Positions 7,523 to 15,933 of a DNA stretch of 18,646 bases are shown here, piece after piece. Numbering within the stretch: position 1 is the stretch's first letter; each line of letters begins with the position of its first letter. The translations under genes and the position numbers were made by a program. The notes under the pieces were generated by a model. That model was not told the origin of the DNA, ran no database searches, and saw nothing but the letters and a program-made list of their open reading frames with translations. Source of the DNA: JACKFB01 sp041389525 (lineage in GTDB: Bacteria > Myxococcota_A > UBA9042 > PHBI01 > JACKFB01); the NCBI GenBank assembly GCA_041389525.1, contig JAWKRR010000093.1, positions 1 to 18,646 on the forward strand, written 5' to 3'.

Positions 7523-9039
7523 ATGTCCTCTGCGCCACCGTCAAGTCCATCCGGGACATCATGCGCAAGGACGTCGGCGTCGACAGCGACGCCCAGCGCA
7601 TCGGCCAGCTCGTCTGGCTGCTCTTCCTCAAGATATGGGACGACCATGACGCGAGCTCTCCGTGCTCGAGGACGACGGCTACGTCTCCCCCTCGTCGACA
7701 TCGCCTGGCGCGACGCTCCGACCTACGCCGCCACGCCGACCTCCGCTGGAGCGCCTGGGCCGCCGACCCGAGGCCCCACCGGCGACAGCCTCCTCGCCTT
7801 CGTCGACGACACCCTCTTCCCCGCCCTCAAAGGCCTCGAGCTCGGCGCAGCCGTCACCGGCGACGACTGACCTACAGCGCTGCCCGCCATCGCCAACCGC
7901 GGCGTCGTCAGAAGCGTCTTCGTCGACGCTACCAATACATGAAGTCCGGCGCATCTGCTCCGCCAGGTCGTCAACAAGATCGAGTCCGACATCTCGCTGG
8001 TCGACTCCAAAGGCCGCCACCTCTTCGGCGACCTCTACGAGCAGATCCTCAAAGACCTCCAGGGCGCCGGCAACGCAGGCGAGTACTACACCCCCCACTC
8101 TGACCCAGTTCGCCGTCGACATAGTCAACCCCGCCTCGGCGAGCGCCTCCTCGACCCCCGCCTGCGGCACCGGCGGCTTCCTCGCCTGCGCCATCGAGCA
8201 CATCCGCGCCCAAGACGTCCCGCACCCCCGACCACGAGACCCAGCTCCAGCGCAGCATCGCCGGCATCGAGAAAGAAGCCGCTCCCCACCTCCTCTGCAA
8301 GACCAACGCGATCGTCCCGGCATCGGCATTCCCCACCGGCGTCGCCGCCGCTTCAACCTCCTCGCCCACGCCCTCCGAGACATCACCGCCCGAGATCGCG
8401 TCGACGTCATCGTCACCAATCCCCCCTTCGGCGGCATGGAGGAGGACGGCATCGAAAGACGCCTTCCCCGCCGAGTTCCGCACCCGCGAAGTGCCGCCGA
8501 CCTCTGCCCTCGTCTACATCATCGAGATGCTCAAAGACGGCGGCCGCGCCGCAATGGTCCTGCCCGACGGCACCCTCTTCGGCGAAGGCGTCAAGACCCG
8601 CATCAAAGAGCGCCTGCTCGCCGGTGCGACCTCCACACCATTGTGCGCCTCCCAGGCGTCCCCTTCCACCAGCATCAAGACCAACATCCCACTCTTCTTC
8701 GACGGGGACACCGACCACCGCCATCTGGTACTACGAGCACCCCTACCCCGAGGGCTACAAGTCCTACTCGAAGACCAAACCCGCCCGCGCATCGCCGAGT
8801 TCGCCCCCGAGAAAGCCTGGTGGAAAACCGCACCGAGACCCCCAAGCCTGGCGCGTCCCCATCGCCGAGGTCCGCGAGCGGGCCTACAACCTCGACATCA
8901 CCAACCCCAACGCCCCCGGCCACCACCCGAAGGCCGAGACCCTGCTAGCCGCTACGACCAAGAGAGCGCCGCCGCCCGAGCCCTGCGGGGCTTGAAGCTA
9001 CGCCAAGTCCTGGCTCAAGCCCTGGCTGGCCAGCGATGA
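7523..9039 (+). pseudogene. hsdM: Type I DNA methyltransferase subunit M, many frame changes
   Basis: The adenine-N6 methyltransferase subunit, about 500 residues if restored. It starts at ATG 7523, 27 bases after the hsdR stop. After one frame change it reads ATVKSIRDIMRKDVGVDSD and QLVWLLFLKIWDD, typical of the HsdM N-terminal helical domain. The catalytic part keeps SAM motif I (DPACGTGGF, about 8153-8180) and motif IV NPPFGG at 8418-8435, followed by LVYIIEMLKDGGRAAMVLPD. The C-terminal WYYEHPYPEGYKSYSKTKPA and AYNLDITNPN match the family. Near motif I, four C at 8129-8132 (five expected) and five C at 8155-8159 (four expected) shift the frame out and back in again. The TGA at 9037-9039 overlaps the hsdS ATG (ATGA). 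Motif conservation is excellent; only the frame is broken. Confidence 0.9.
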
Positions 9040-9746
9040 CGGAGCGGCTGATCTCGGGCTTTGATGTCATGGCCGAGGCGCCGAATGGAACCGCAGCTCT
9101 GCGCGGGCTGGTGCTCGACACGGCAGTGCAGCAAGCTGGTGGCCAAAGGACCAGCGGACGAGCCGGCGAGCTGTGTTGCTGGAGCGGATTGCGGCAGAGA
9201 AGCGGCGACTGGTGAAGGCGGGACAAATTCCGCGCCCAAAGGCGACTTCGCCGTTGACGGACGCCGACTGGCCCTTCGCTGTGCCCGAAGGCTGGGCGTG
9301 GTACTGACTGGACCAATTGCTCGAATTTGTGACCAGCGGCTCTCGGGGCTGGGCGAAATACTACTCTGAACGAGGGCCGGTATTCATGCAGACCGGGAAC
9401 CTCGACTACGGCTCGACTGACCTCGATTTGGCAGATGTCAGCAGGTCATGCCTCCAGACGGGGCCGAAGGCAGCCGAACCGCCGTCACGGATGGGGATAT
9501 TCTGATTTCGATCACCGGCGATGCCGGAATGGCAGGGCTTGTCCCCAAGGGATTCGACGCCGCCTACACATCCAGCAACATCGCGCTGTGCCGGCCGGTG
9601 AGCGGAATTTGGCCCGCGTTCGTTGCTCAGACCTGCACTTCCTCGTTGGTCCGGGACCAGCTCTGGGAGCTACCAACGAGGCATCAAGACAGCCTCGGCC
9701 CAGACGACGTCCGCGTGCTCCTGGTCCCTGTCCCGCCCCTCGCAGA

Positions 9747-9767
9747 GAACAACACCGCATCGTCGCC
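9747..9767 (+). repeat. Direct repeat in the central conserved region of hsdS, copy 1
   Basis: These 21 bases are identical to 10630-10650. They encode the EQHRIVA part of the helical spacer that follows each recognition domain. Longer but imperfect similarity surrounds both copies. Confidence 0.85.
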
Positions 9768-10629
9768 CGAGTCGACGCGCTGATGAGCCTGCTCGACCGC
9801 CTCGAATCCGCCCGCACCGCCCGCGGGACCACTGCCAGCCCTCCGCGACGCCACCCTCGCCGCGCTGCACGGCGCCGCGACCCACCCCGAAGACGTCGAC
9901 CTCGCCTTCGCTCGCATCGCCGAGCGCATGGACGACCTCTTCAAAACCCCCGCCGACGTAGAGCCCCTACGCCAAACCATCCTCCAGCTCGCCGTCGAGG
10001 CCCGCCTCGTCCCAAGACCGACCGACGAGCCGGCGAGCGTGTTGATACAGCGGATCGCGGCCGAGAAGCGACGGCTTGCGAGACACGGCAAACGGAGAGC
10101 GTCGCGCCATGCCCCTACGCGGAACGACCTCTCGGACCCGTTTGAGTTGCCGGGAGTTGAGCGGACGCCGCTCGACATGCTTGGCGCGGCTCGGCCCGCC
10201 TAAAGGCGATGGTCCCGTTCGGCAGCAAGCTCAAGAGCGGCCACTACGTTGCAGAGCCCGGATACCGCGTCGTCCGACTCGGCAATGTTGGAGGCCAGGG
10301 CGAATTCAAAGACGTGGACAAGAGCTACATCTCCGAGTCGCACTACTTGAGCCGGAGTCTATCACCCTGGCGAAGGCGACCCGATCGTCGCGAGCCTCGG
10401 AAGCCCGCCAGGGCGCGCGTGTACCGTGCCCGCGTCAGCCCTGCCCACGCGGTCAACAGGCGGATTGCTTTCGCGTACAGTCCACCGCGGGCTCGACGAG
10501 TTCATCCGCCTGTCGCTGAATGCGCCAGCCACGCTTTCGCCGGGCCGCGGACCTACTGCGTGGGGACACGCGCGGGCGAATCACGTTGGCCCATCTCCGC
10601 TCAGCCCCCATCCCCATCCCCCCCTCGCC

Positions 10630-10650
10630 GAACAACACCGCATCGTCGCC
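10630..10650 (+). repeat. Direct repeat in the C-terminal conserved region of hsdS, copy 2
   Basis: Second copy of the 21-base identity at 9747-9767. Such repeats are where HsdS recognition domains are known to recombine. Confidence 0.85.
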
Positions 10651-10772
10651 AAGGTCGACGCGCTCCTCGCGCTCTGCGACCGCCTCGCCACCCCGCTCGG
10701 ACGCCACCGCCGCCCAGGACGCCTTCGCCGCCGCGGCGGCGCACCCTCGACGCCTGAAGCGCCCCGCAGGGG

Positions 10773-10860
10773 TTGACGCCCGGGCTGGCTGGCCGCGGGA
10801 CTTTGGGGAGCGCGCGGCCGCGCTGGCCGTGCGTCTCTGCGTTTTGATTCATGCGAGGTG
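10773..10860 (+). promoter_or_regulatory. Conserved leader upstream of the disrupted paralogue
   Basis: Three blocks match the leader of the intact paralogue at 18541-18631 in the same order. These are GGGGTTGACG (TTGACG at 10773-10778, a plausible -35), CGCGGGAC (10794-10801) and TCATGCGAGGTG (10849-10860, 11 of 12 bases shared). TTGACG to ATG is 93 bases here and 90 in the other copy. The first block begins only about 12 bases after the hsdS stop. No clear -10 is seen. Confidence 0.4.
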
Positions 10861-10865
10861 ATGTG

Positions 10866-11611
10866 ATGGCTGTGACAGAGACAGACCGCGACCGGAGAAT
10901 CCTGGGCGACCGTGTGCGACGCAGGCGGCCGGTTTGGCGGCATCGACGAGGCGGTCGGGCGAGCACGGGCTCTTCGCGGCGCAGCGGCGCGCTGACGGAG
11001 GCCATCGGCCAGCGGCTGCGCGAGGAAGCGGAGGACAGAGGGCCGCCGCCAGCGCGACTGAGGCCGCCGCCGACGCGGTGCGGCAATACGCGTCGAGCTA
11101 TCACCCGGCTCCCGAGCCTGCTGGGCGGCTCGTGGACATCGTCGCCGACGAGGCCGACCTGAACCTCGAGCGCCAGCGCCTCTTCCCCCTGAGCGCCCCC
11201 AACGAGGTCGCTGAGAACACCCACCAGCACCCTGGACGGCGTCATCCTGGCGGCCGCCCTGACCCACGACGCGTCCCCATCTACGGTGCCTTTCAAACCG
11301 CGCTGGCCCAGACCCGCGACCGCACGGCCCAAGGCATCGACGCCGTCACCACCGACAGCGCCGAGACCCAGGTAGCCGCCCAAGCCCACCTGAAAGCCCG
11401 CGAAGACTGGGACCGGCCGCCACCCCGGCAAGCCCTCCGCGACATCACGGCCAGCTTCCTCCATGGGCTCCGCCTGGACCGCCACGCCCCCTCTTCCGCT
11501 TTCGCCCGCCGCGGCGGCAAGCGCCATCGGCCAAGCCATGGCTTGGAGGCGCCCGCAGAACGACACCCAGCCCCCCATCCGACAGCCGAAGCCGCCCCAC
11601 CCCGTTTCTGA
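10866..11611 (+). pseudogene. Frame-disrupted paralogue of the 18541-17777 gene, unknown function
   Basis: ATG 10866 follows GAGGTG by 6 bases and opens with MAVTETDRDRRILGDRV, 16 of 17 residues identical to the intact gene on the minus strand at the right edge (MAVTRTDRDRRILGDRV). Homology continues with frame changes: FGGIDEAVGRA, LTEAIGQRLREEAED, AVRQYASSYH, VADEADLNLERQRLFPL, TLDGVILA, AQTRDR then DSAETQVAAQAHLKAREDWD, and ALRDITASFL. The intact protein has the counterparts FRGIDEAVGRV, GLRQYSWAYH, ALTRARLFPL, TLDGLIHL, GAETESVTSTQLQARVEWDQ and ALRDVSAGFL in the same order. At least six frame changes are needed. The 3' end is uncertain; the last homologous frame stops at 11609-11611. It lies directly behind hsdS on the same strand. 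Confidence 0.75.
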
Positions 11612-11618
11612 ACACCAC

Positions 11619-11673
11619 CTCCGGCACCCGGAGGCGCCCCACCAAGGGAGTACCGCCCTCCGGGCACCCGGAG
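11619..11673. repeat. Two copies of a short hairpin-forming sequence
   Basis: CTCCGG-CAC-CCGGAG (11619-11633) and CTCCGGG-CA-CCCGGAG (11658-11673) are perfect inverted repeats, 39 bases apart, sharing CACCCGGAG. They lie between the disrupted paralogue and the next disrupted gene. They could be a weak terminator without a T-run or simply part of a coding stretch. Confidence 0.35.
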
Positions 11674-11704
11674 CCCCGATCTGCCGAAGGCATCACCCCG
11701 CCTC

Positions 11705-12304
11705 CGGGAGGCCAGCTATGACGAGGCGACGGTCATGGACGACGACGAAGCCCGAGCCGCCGAGAAGCTCCGCCGACGCGAGCAGAACGCCCGCCTCGAG
11801 CGGAACAACCACCTCGCGCACCTCCTCAGGGGATCGCGCACAAGCTGGCCTGCGCCCGGACCTACCTCCCCCTTGAGCACTACCTCTACCGCTGCTTCGG
11901 TCAGAAACTGTGCTTCGCGGTCAACCAAGCCATCGAGGATGGCTGCATACCGCGAAGACATCAGAACCGACCATGGCCATAGGCTGGTACGGTCCGTCCC
12001 GCCCAGTTTGGCGCGATCGCGCCGCGGCCTCGTCCAGGCCAGAGGCAGTGCCGGGCCGAGGTGTCCGCGGATTCGGGTGAACCTGTCACGACCAGGAGTG
12101 CGCGACCGGCGCCCGCCCGAGATCCGCCTCGCCCGCCGCGATGCCACGCTAACCCTGGTCGAAAGGGCTTTCGTCCTCGAAGCCATCACCCCACCCACGA
12201 GCCCCTGGCCACCCTGCTCGCCAGATCAAAGCCGAGGGCAAGCCGTAGCCCGCGAGTACGAAGCGGAGCGCGCAGCCCGCAAGGCGCGGGGGCTCAAGCG
12301 GTGA
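11705..12304 (+). pseudogene. Frame-disrupted gene of unknown function
   Basis: Strongly coding-like segments on the plus strand occur in shifting frames. The first holds MDDDEARAAEKLRRREQNA (ATG at 11735, open upstream through REASYDEATV). The next is IAHKLACARTYLPLEHYLYR with CFGQKLCFAVNQAIEDG (about 11830-11940), then DIRTDHGHRLVRSVPPSLAR, RRDATLTLVERAFVLEA, HPTHEPLATLLA, and a final VAREYEAERAARKARGLKR ending at TGA 12302-12304. G/C third positions hold in each segment. Together they suggest one soluble, charged protein of about 190-200 residues. I do not recognise the family. It belongs to the same indel-rich stretch as the hsd genes. Confidence 0.45.
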
Positions 12305-12359
12305 CGGCCGAATCGCGAGGGCGGAGGCTGCGCGGCCGCCCGCGGGAGATGGGCTCCGG

Positions 12360-13889
12360 CTACTTCGGAATCGGCGAGACACCGTGAGCCCGCATGACCG
12401 CAATATCGACGAGGCGGAGGGTGCCCGCGTCCGATGCGACACCGAATTTGCGAAGCCCCTCGTTGATGGCGTTGATGGCGGAGTCCGTCGAGACCATGGT
12501 CGTCTCGAGGGCGAGGATGGGGGCGGTGGGGTCGTCGAAGATGCGGACGCCGACGAAGGCGTGGCCCGGAATGATAGCGATGAGCGGCTTCATCCCCATG
12601 GATTCGAGCGCGCTGGCGAAGACGAGCGCGCCGTCGATGCAGTTCTGGCTGCCGGTGGACAGCGACTCCGCAGGCAGCTTCACGTACTGGGAGGCGTCGA
12701 AGAAATCCCCCGCGACGCTCGTGTACTTCATCCCGTCGGCCTTCAGCGCGTCGAAGATGGCACCGATCTGGTCGACCGCGCCGCCCTGGAGACCCATGGA
12801 GTAACGGAGCGTGAACGAACGCGACGAGGAGTTGCTCGACGGGTTGCACATGACGTGCCGATAGCTGCCGTCGGCCGGAATGGTGATAGTCGACGTCCAC
12901 TCGCCGAGGTTGCCCGTCTGGGTGACGTAACTCTCGGTCGCGTTGTTATAGAGGCCGTAGGTGGCGTTGTAGCTGACGCAGAGGGCGCAAGTGACGTCTA
13001 CATCCACCGTCACGGGCGTGCCCTTTCGGTAGTACTCCGAAGCGGACGCGCAGTCCCCCGGGGCGACGGTAGGGGCCACAGTCAGAAGCTCCTTCCGGCC
13101 GTCGTACTGGTAGCCGATCATTGAATCGAACTGGGAATGGCTCGCCGCCCGTGTGAGCAGCGAGCTGATGGCGTTGTCTTCGTCGTGGGGGGTCACCATC
13201 ACGGCGACGTAGCCGCTGATGTCGACCCACTGGCCGTCGTCGTCGCGGACCGCCCAGAAGGCCGTGTTGACCGGGGCCACCGTGACGTCCTCGACGACCT
13301 TGTCGTAGAGGCCCTCGTCCGCCGGGTTCCGCAGCTCGATGGTCACGGCCCCGCCAATGGGGGCCTTCACAGAATACAACTGCGCGAGGTTCAAGGTTGG
13401 CGTGAGCGCGATCACCCGGGTCTCCCACGGTGCGAGCGTCAGCAGCGCTTCGCGAGGGTTGGAATACCCATCCAGCGCCACGCGCACGAGGACCTTCTGC
13501 GAAGCAGCCGAGGGATTCTCCACCTCCAGCGACCCGACCAAATCGATCTGCGTATCACCGAGTTCACGACCGAAGAGGTGCGCTAGATACGTGGGGAAGA
13601 CGTCGCCTGTGAACGTGCCGATTTCATAGGCGCCAAGGCGTGGCTCCGCGTTGGGCGCGGCGTCGGGCCCGGTATCGCCCGGCCCGGTGAAGACGTCGCC
13701 CGGGCCGACATCGGCAGCATCGGAGCCTCCAGGCTGGAAGCCGGACACGTCTTTGGAGCCGCCGGGCAAGGACACGCTCTCGCTACCACCCGAATCGCAG
13801 GCCACAAATCCGATGGACAAGGCCAGAGCCACGAGCAGCGTCGCAGATGGGCGAATCCGTGCGCACAGCGGCAAGACATAACGCGTCAT
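12360..13889 (-). CDS. Lipoprotein with transglutaminase-like C-terminal domain
   Basis: A 509-residue exported lipoprotein. ATG 13889 (GAGGG 9 bases upstream) gives MTRYVLPLCARIR and a hydrophobic stretch ending in the lipobox GFVAC, with lipidated Cys31. Earlier in-frame starts would bury this signal. A Gly/Ser/Asp-rich linker (about 32-85) follows. The middle part (about 85-390) looks like all-beta domains and contains several cysteines (CASASEYY, CALCVSY, CNPSS). The C-terminal part has a transglutaminase-like triad: C417 in SQNCIDGALVFASALESMGM, H443 in PGHAFVGVRI, and E462 in ILALETTMV. Members may be cysteine proteases or crosslinking enzymes; the substrate is unknown. The sequence is clean, with no frame change, in contrast to its plus-strand neighbours. 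Its stop is 55 bases from the convergent disrupted gene. Confidence 0.85.
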   Translation of the reverse strand: MTRYVLPLCARIRPSATLLVALALSIGFVACDSGGSESVSLPGGSKDVSGFQPGGSDAADVGPGDVFTGPGDTGPDAAPNAEPRLGAYEIGTFTGDVFPTYLAHLFGRELGDTQIDLVGSLEVENPSAASQKVLVRVALDGYSNPREALLTLAPWETRVIALTPTLNLAQLYSVKAPIGGAVTIELRNPADEGLYDKVVEDVTVAPVNTAFWAVRDDDGQWVDISGYVAVMVTPHDEDNAISSLLTRAASHSQFDSMIGYQYDGRKELLTVAPTVAPGDCASASEYYRKGTPVTVDVDVTCALCVSYNATYGLYNNATESYVTQTGNLGEWTSTITIPADGSYRHVMCNPSSNSSSRSFTLRYSMGLQGGAVDQIGAIFDALKADGMKYTSVAGDFFDASQYVKLPAESLSTGSQNCIDGALVFASALESMGMKPLIAIIPGHAFVGVRIFDDPTAPILALETTMVSTDSAINAINEGLRKFGVASDAGTLRLVDIAVMRAHGVSPIPK

Positions 13890-14286
13890 TGGGTGGTCCC
13901 TCGGTATGTAGTTTGAGTCCGGCGAAGGTAACCTCGCGAACGCGAATCGGTCCAGCGCGAACGGGACGCGCACCTCGCCGAGTTGTCGCTGTGACGCCAC
14001 CCTTCGACTCCCAACCCCGAGGACCCGGAGCCGCCGACTCCCCCGGACACCCCGTCCTCATGCGGCGACGTCACCAATGCATGGAACTCCACCGAGAGAC
14101 CCCTCCCCCCGAAGCCGCCGCGAGCGCAAGGCGTGGATCGAGCGCGAAGACTAGGTCATCTGGCGCCTCCAGCACGCCCGACACCAAATCGAGACCGCGT
14201 GGGAGTATGAGCCGCTCGCGCACCCACGAGCGAGAGGGCGCGAGGTCATTCTGACCCGGCGCCCCGCCTCTGTCGCGAGAGGCTGC
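13890..14286. other. Intergenic stretch without a convincing gene
   Basis: This gap lies between the toxin gene and the lipoprotein gene, both on the minus strand. It holds the lipoprotein ribosome site, a hairpin at 14266-14283, and one open minus-strand frame (about 14285 to 14070). That frame has a coding-like piece (LDLVSGVLEAPDDLVFALD) but no good start or ribosome site. It may be a gene remnant. Confidence 0.5.
14266..14283 (-). terminator. Hairpin after the toxin gene
   Basis: A perfect 6-bp stem (GCCTCT / AGAGGC) with a 6-base loop begins 4 bases after the TGA of the DUF5615 gene on the minus strand. No T-run follows, so it may be a weak terminator or an RNA-end stabiliser. Confidence 0.4.
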
Positions 14287-14664
14287 TCACAAGGCCCCTT
14301 CCGACGCGGGTGGGCGGCGGATGCGGACCTTCTGGTCCGTGATGACCACGAAGCTGCGGGCCCAGGACTCCGCGTCCTCCTGGTCGAAGGCCTGCACCAG
14401 CCTCTCGAGGAGCGCGCGGCGTCCCGGCGAGGCCAGCCGGACCAGCACGAGGCCCGCGTGCGTCCCAGGCGCAAACGCTCGAATGTCGGAGAAGTCGAGG
14501 TCCTGAGTGATGAGCGCGCGCCCTGCCTTCTGCGCCTCGACGAACACCGTCGCGTCGGGTTCACCCGTCAGCCCCTCGTCGCGGACCGAGTCCACCTCGT
14601 GCCCGAGCGCCTCCAGCAGGGGGATCAGGCTCGCGGGGAGATTCTCGTCGAGCTTGAACCTCAC
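14287..14664 (-). CDS. DUF5615 PIN-like toxin
   Basis: A 125-residue protein of the DUF5615 PIN-like family, probably the RNase toxin of a toxin-antitoxin pair. It opens with FKLDENLP (D6, E7), the hallmark of the family, then HEVDSVRDEGLTG, and the second acidic cluster ITQDLDF (D55, D57). These acidic residues would bind the metal in a PIN fold. The GTG start at 14664 overlaps the antitoxin stop (GTGA), so translation is coupled. Length is normal for the family. The RNA target cannot be read from the sequence. Confidence 0.9.
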   Translation of the reverse strand: MRFKLDENLPASLIPLLEALGHEVDSVRDEGLTGEPDATVFVEAQKAGRALITQDLDFSDIRAFAPGTHAGLVLVRLASPGRRALLERLVQAFDQEDAESWARSFVVITDQKVRIRRPPASEGAL

Positions 14665-14900
14665 GGGAGCCGAGGCACTCCGGGTCGCGGCAGGTCTTCG
14701 CGGGCTGACTCCGCCGCGAAGGCGACGACGGCGCGCAGAGCCTCCTCGTCCAGCGTCGGGAAGTCCGAGAGGATCTCCTCGCGGGTCGCGCCCTCGGCGA
14801 GGCTCGCGAGGACCGTCCGTAGCGTGACGCGCGTGCCTCGAATGACGGGCTCGCCTCCGCAGACCCCGGGTTGCCGAACGATGTACTCACGGTGGTTCAT
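14661..14900 (-). CDS. DUF433 antitoxin
   Basis: A 79-residue DUF433 protein, the usual partner of DUF5615 toxins (VapB45-like). The core is GGEPVIRGTRVTLRTVLASL followed by EEILSDFPTLDEEALRAVVA, a small helix-turn-helix-like fold that can bind DNA as well as the toxin. ATG 14900 is chosen over upstream in-frame starts because a perfect GGAGG (14912 to 14908) lies 7 bases before it and the family's N-terminus (MNHREYIVRQPGVCGG) begins here. It is the first gene of the pair and overlaps the toxin gene by 4 bases. Confidence 0.92.
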   Translation of the reverse strand: MNHREYIVRQPGVCGGEPVIRGTRVTLRTVLASLAEGATREEILSDFPTLDEEALRAVVAFAAESAREDLPRPGVPRLP

Positions 14901-14912
14901 CACCTGTCCTCC

Positions 14913-14948
14913 GAGCACAAATCTAGCACGCGTGCGCGCCCGAGTCAG
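14913..14948 (-). promoter_or_regulatory. Promoter of the toxin-antitoxin operon with palindromic operator candidate
   Basis: On the minus strand, CTGACT (14948 to 14943) and TAGATT (14925 to 14920) are 17 bases apart, and the -10 is preceded by TGC (extended -10). The perfect palindrome GCACGCGTGC (14926-14935) fills the spacer right up to the -10. A repressor bound there would block RNA polymerase. Start of transcription would be near 14913, leaving a leader of about 12 bases that contains the GGAGG site. Autoregulation by the antitoxin is expected for such pairs; the binding itself is inference. Confidence 0.5.
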
Positions 14949-15933
14949 ACAGCGGGTTCGCTCGAAGATCCGGCGAGCGGAGCGCGCAGCAGACAAGCGC
15001 GGGGCGCGAGCCGTGATTTGCGAATCGCTCGAGCCACGGTTCCGCGGCGTCGTATCAACCGGTCGCCAGTCTGGGTTGGGACTTCACTGGACTTTTACGA
15101 TCTGCAAATCGCCGCGCAGCGTTGTCGGCCAGGGTTTCGCGACCCTCCTGATTTACGTCCTCCAACGAAGTCCACCAGCGATCCTCGCTGATGGTCTCAA
15201 CACACTTTTGTGGGGCCGGCCGCTTGCACCTCAGCCAGCATAAGGAGCACGCGGACAAGGCGAAATTTGCTTAAACGATGCATCTTCAGCCGACCTCGAA
15301 GTGTGCCTCCTCTGGCGTGGCCCATCCGCAACCGCAAAGGGGCAGAAGCAAGGAGTAGCTCCGTGTCTTGGGACTGGGGAGCACCACTTTAAATCGCCAC
15401 ATCCCGCAGGCGGCAGACGCTGACAGCGAAGAGGCATTGGGATTCGTCGCCACCGCTGGTCGCACCTCCTCCCTTCGCCGCGGCCGAGGGCCTGGAAGAA
15501 CCGCCTGACCGGCATGCCGTCTGGGGCGGTCCGGCCGCGACGATTCAGGTGTTCGTCGATGCAGATGGGTTGGCCCCAGGGAAGCTCGACCAGGAGGACG
15601 GTCGGACCTCCGCGCGAGATCGGTATCTCCAAGCGACGCTGGATCATGAGATCTTCGGCACTGGCGCGTGGGTGTGGGTTCAAGACCGGGCATCGACTGT
15701 AGCAGCATCACGTGGAGGTTCTGGATCGGCCCAGCGCGGGGCCGACTTGCGGGGACGGTGGAGCCGTGGGCACCGCTGATTCTGGCGGTTCCGCGAGGCT
15801 TGTCATGCGGCACGCCTCCTGCAAAAATGCTGACCGATGTGTCGCGGTATTGACGAGGGCCGGCCGGGGAGTTAGCTCGACCCAACGGTCAGGTCGATGG
15901 GGCGGCGCTCGCGCTGTCGTGGAGGTTGGCGCC
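14949..15933. other. Stretch of about 1 kb without a convincing gene, locally lower GC
   Basis: Several frames are open on both strands between 15231 and 15885, but none has a good ribosome site, a clear codon bias or a family I recognise. Plus- and minus-strand readings of 15400-15720 are about equally plausible (plus piece ATIQVFVDADGLAPGKLDQE; minus piece PTVLLVELPWGQPICIDEH). GC is locally low (30 of 60 bases in 15241-15300), unlike the flanks. The last 60 bases hold the ribosome site of the M15 gene. It may be decayed or foreign DNA. Confidence 0.4.

Larger units (their letters stand above)
9036..10757 (+). pseudogene. hsdS: Type I specificity subunit S with two recognition domains, frame-disrupted
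   Basis: The DNA-recognition subunit, about 570 residues if restored. ATG 9036 overlaps the hsdM stop by 4 bases. The order is: N-terminal helix and conserved region (DEPA-type block near 9150, ERIAAEKRRLVKAGQIPRPK), first recognition domain (about 9240-9730: FVTSGSRGWAKYYSERGPVF, GNLDYGSTDLDL, DGDILISITGDAG), central repeat (HRIVARVDALMSLLDRLE, about 9751-9805) and second DEPASVLIQRIAAEKRRL block (about 10024-10080). The second recognition domain follows (about 10100-10610: FGSKLKSGHYVAEPGYRVVR, LGNVGGQGEF), then the C-terminal repeat (HRIVAKVDALLALCDRLA) and TLDA-stop at 10755-10757. This is the full two-half-site layout expected of HsdS. Frames switch several times, most often after 9200, so no intact product is encoded as given. 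Confidence 0.85.

Noticed and set aside
5175..10757. BREX or DISARM-type defence system instead of classical type I restriction
   Set aside because: Only R, M and S subunits are seen, in classical order with classical motifs; no phosphatase, AAA+ BrxC or PglZ-like gene is present.
5175..10757. Programmed frameshifting as the cause of the broken hsd frames
   Set aside because: The shifts are far too many, go in both directions and lack slippery-site consistency.
12384..13124. Plus-strand open frame of 246 codons
   Set aside because: Antisense to the transglutaminase-like lipoprotein, which has a clear signal and triad.
14949..15300. tRNA or attachment site in the gene-poor region
   Set aside because: I looked for a T-loop-like GGTTCGAATCC pattern and flanking direct repeats and found none.
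15231..15885. Minus-strand frames of 150 and 199 codons
   Set aside because: Mutually overlapping, no ribosome site, and codon bias no better than the opposite strand; left as unassigned.
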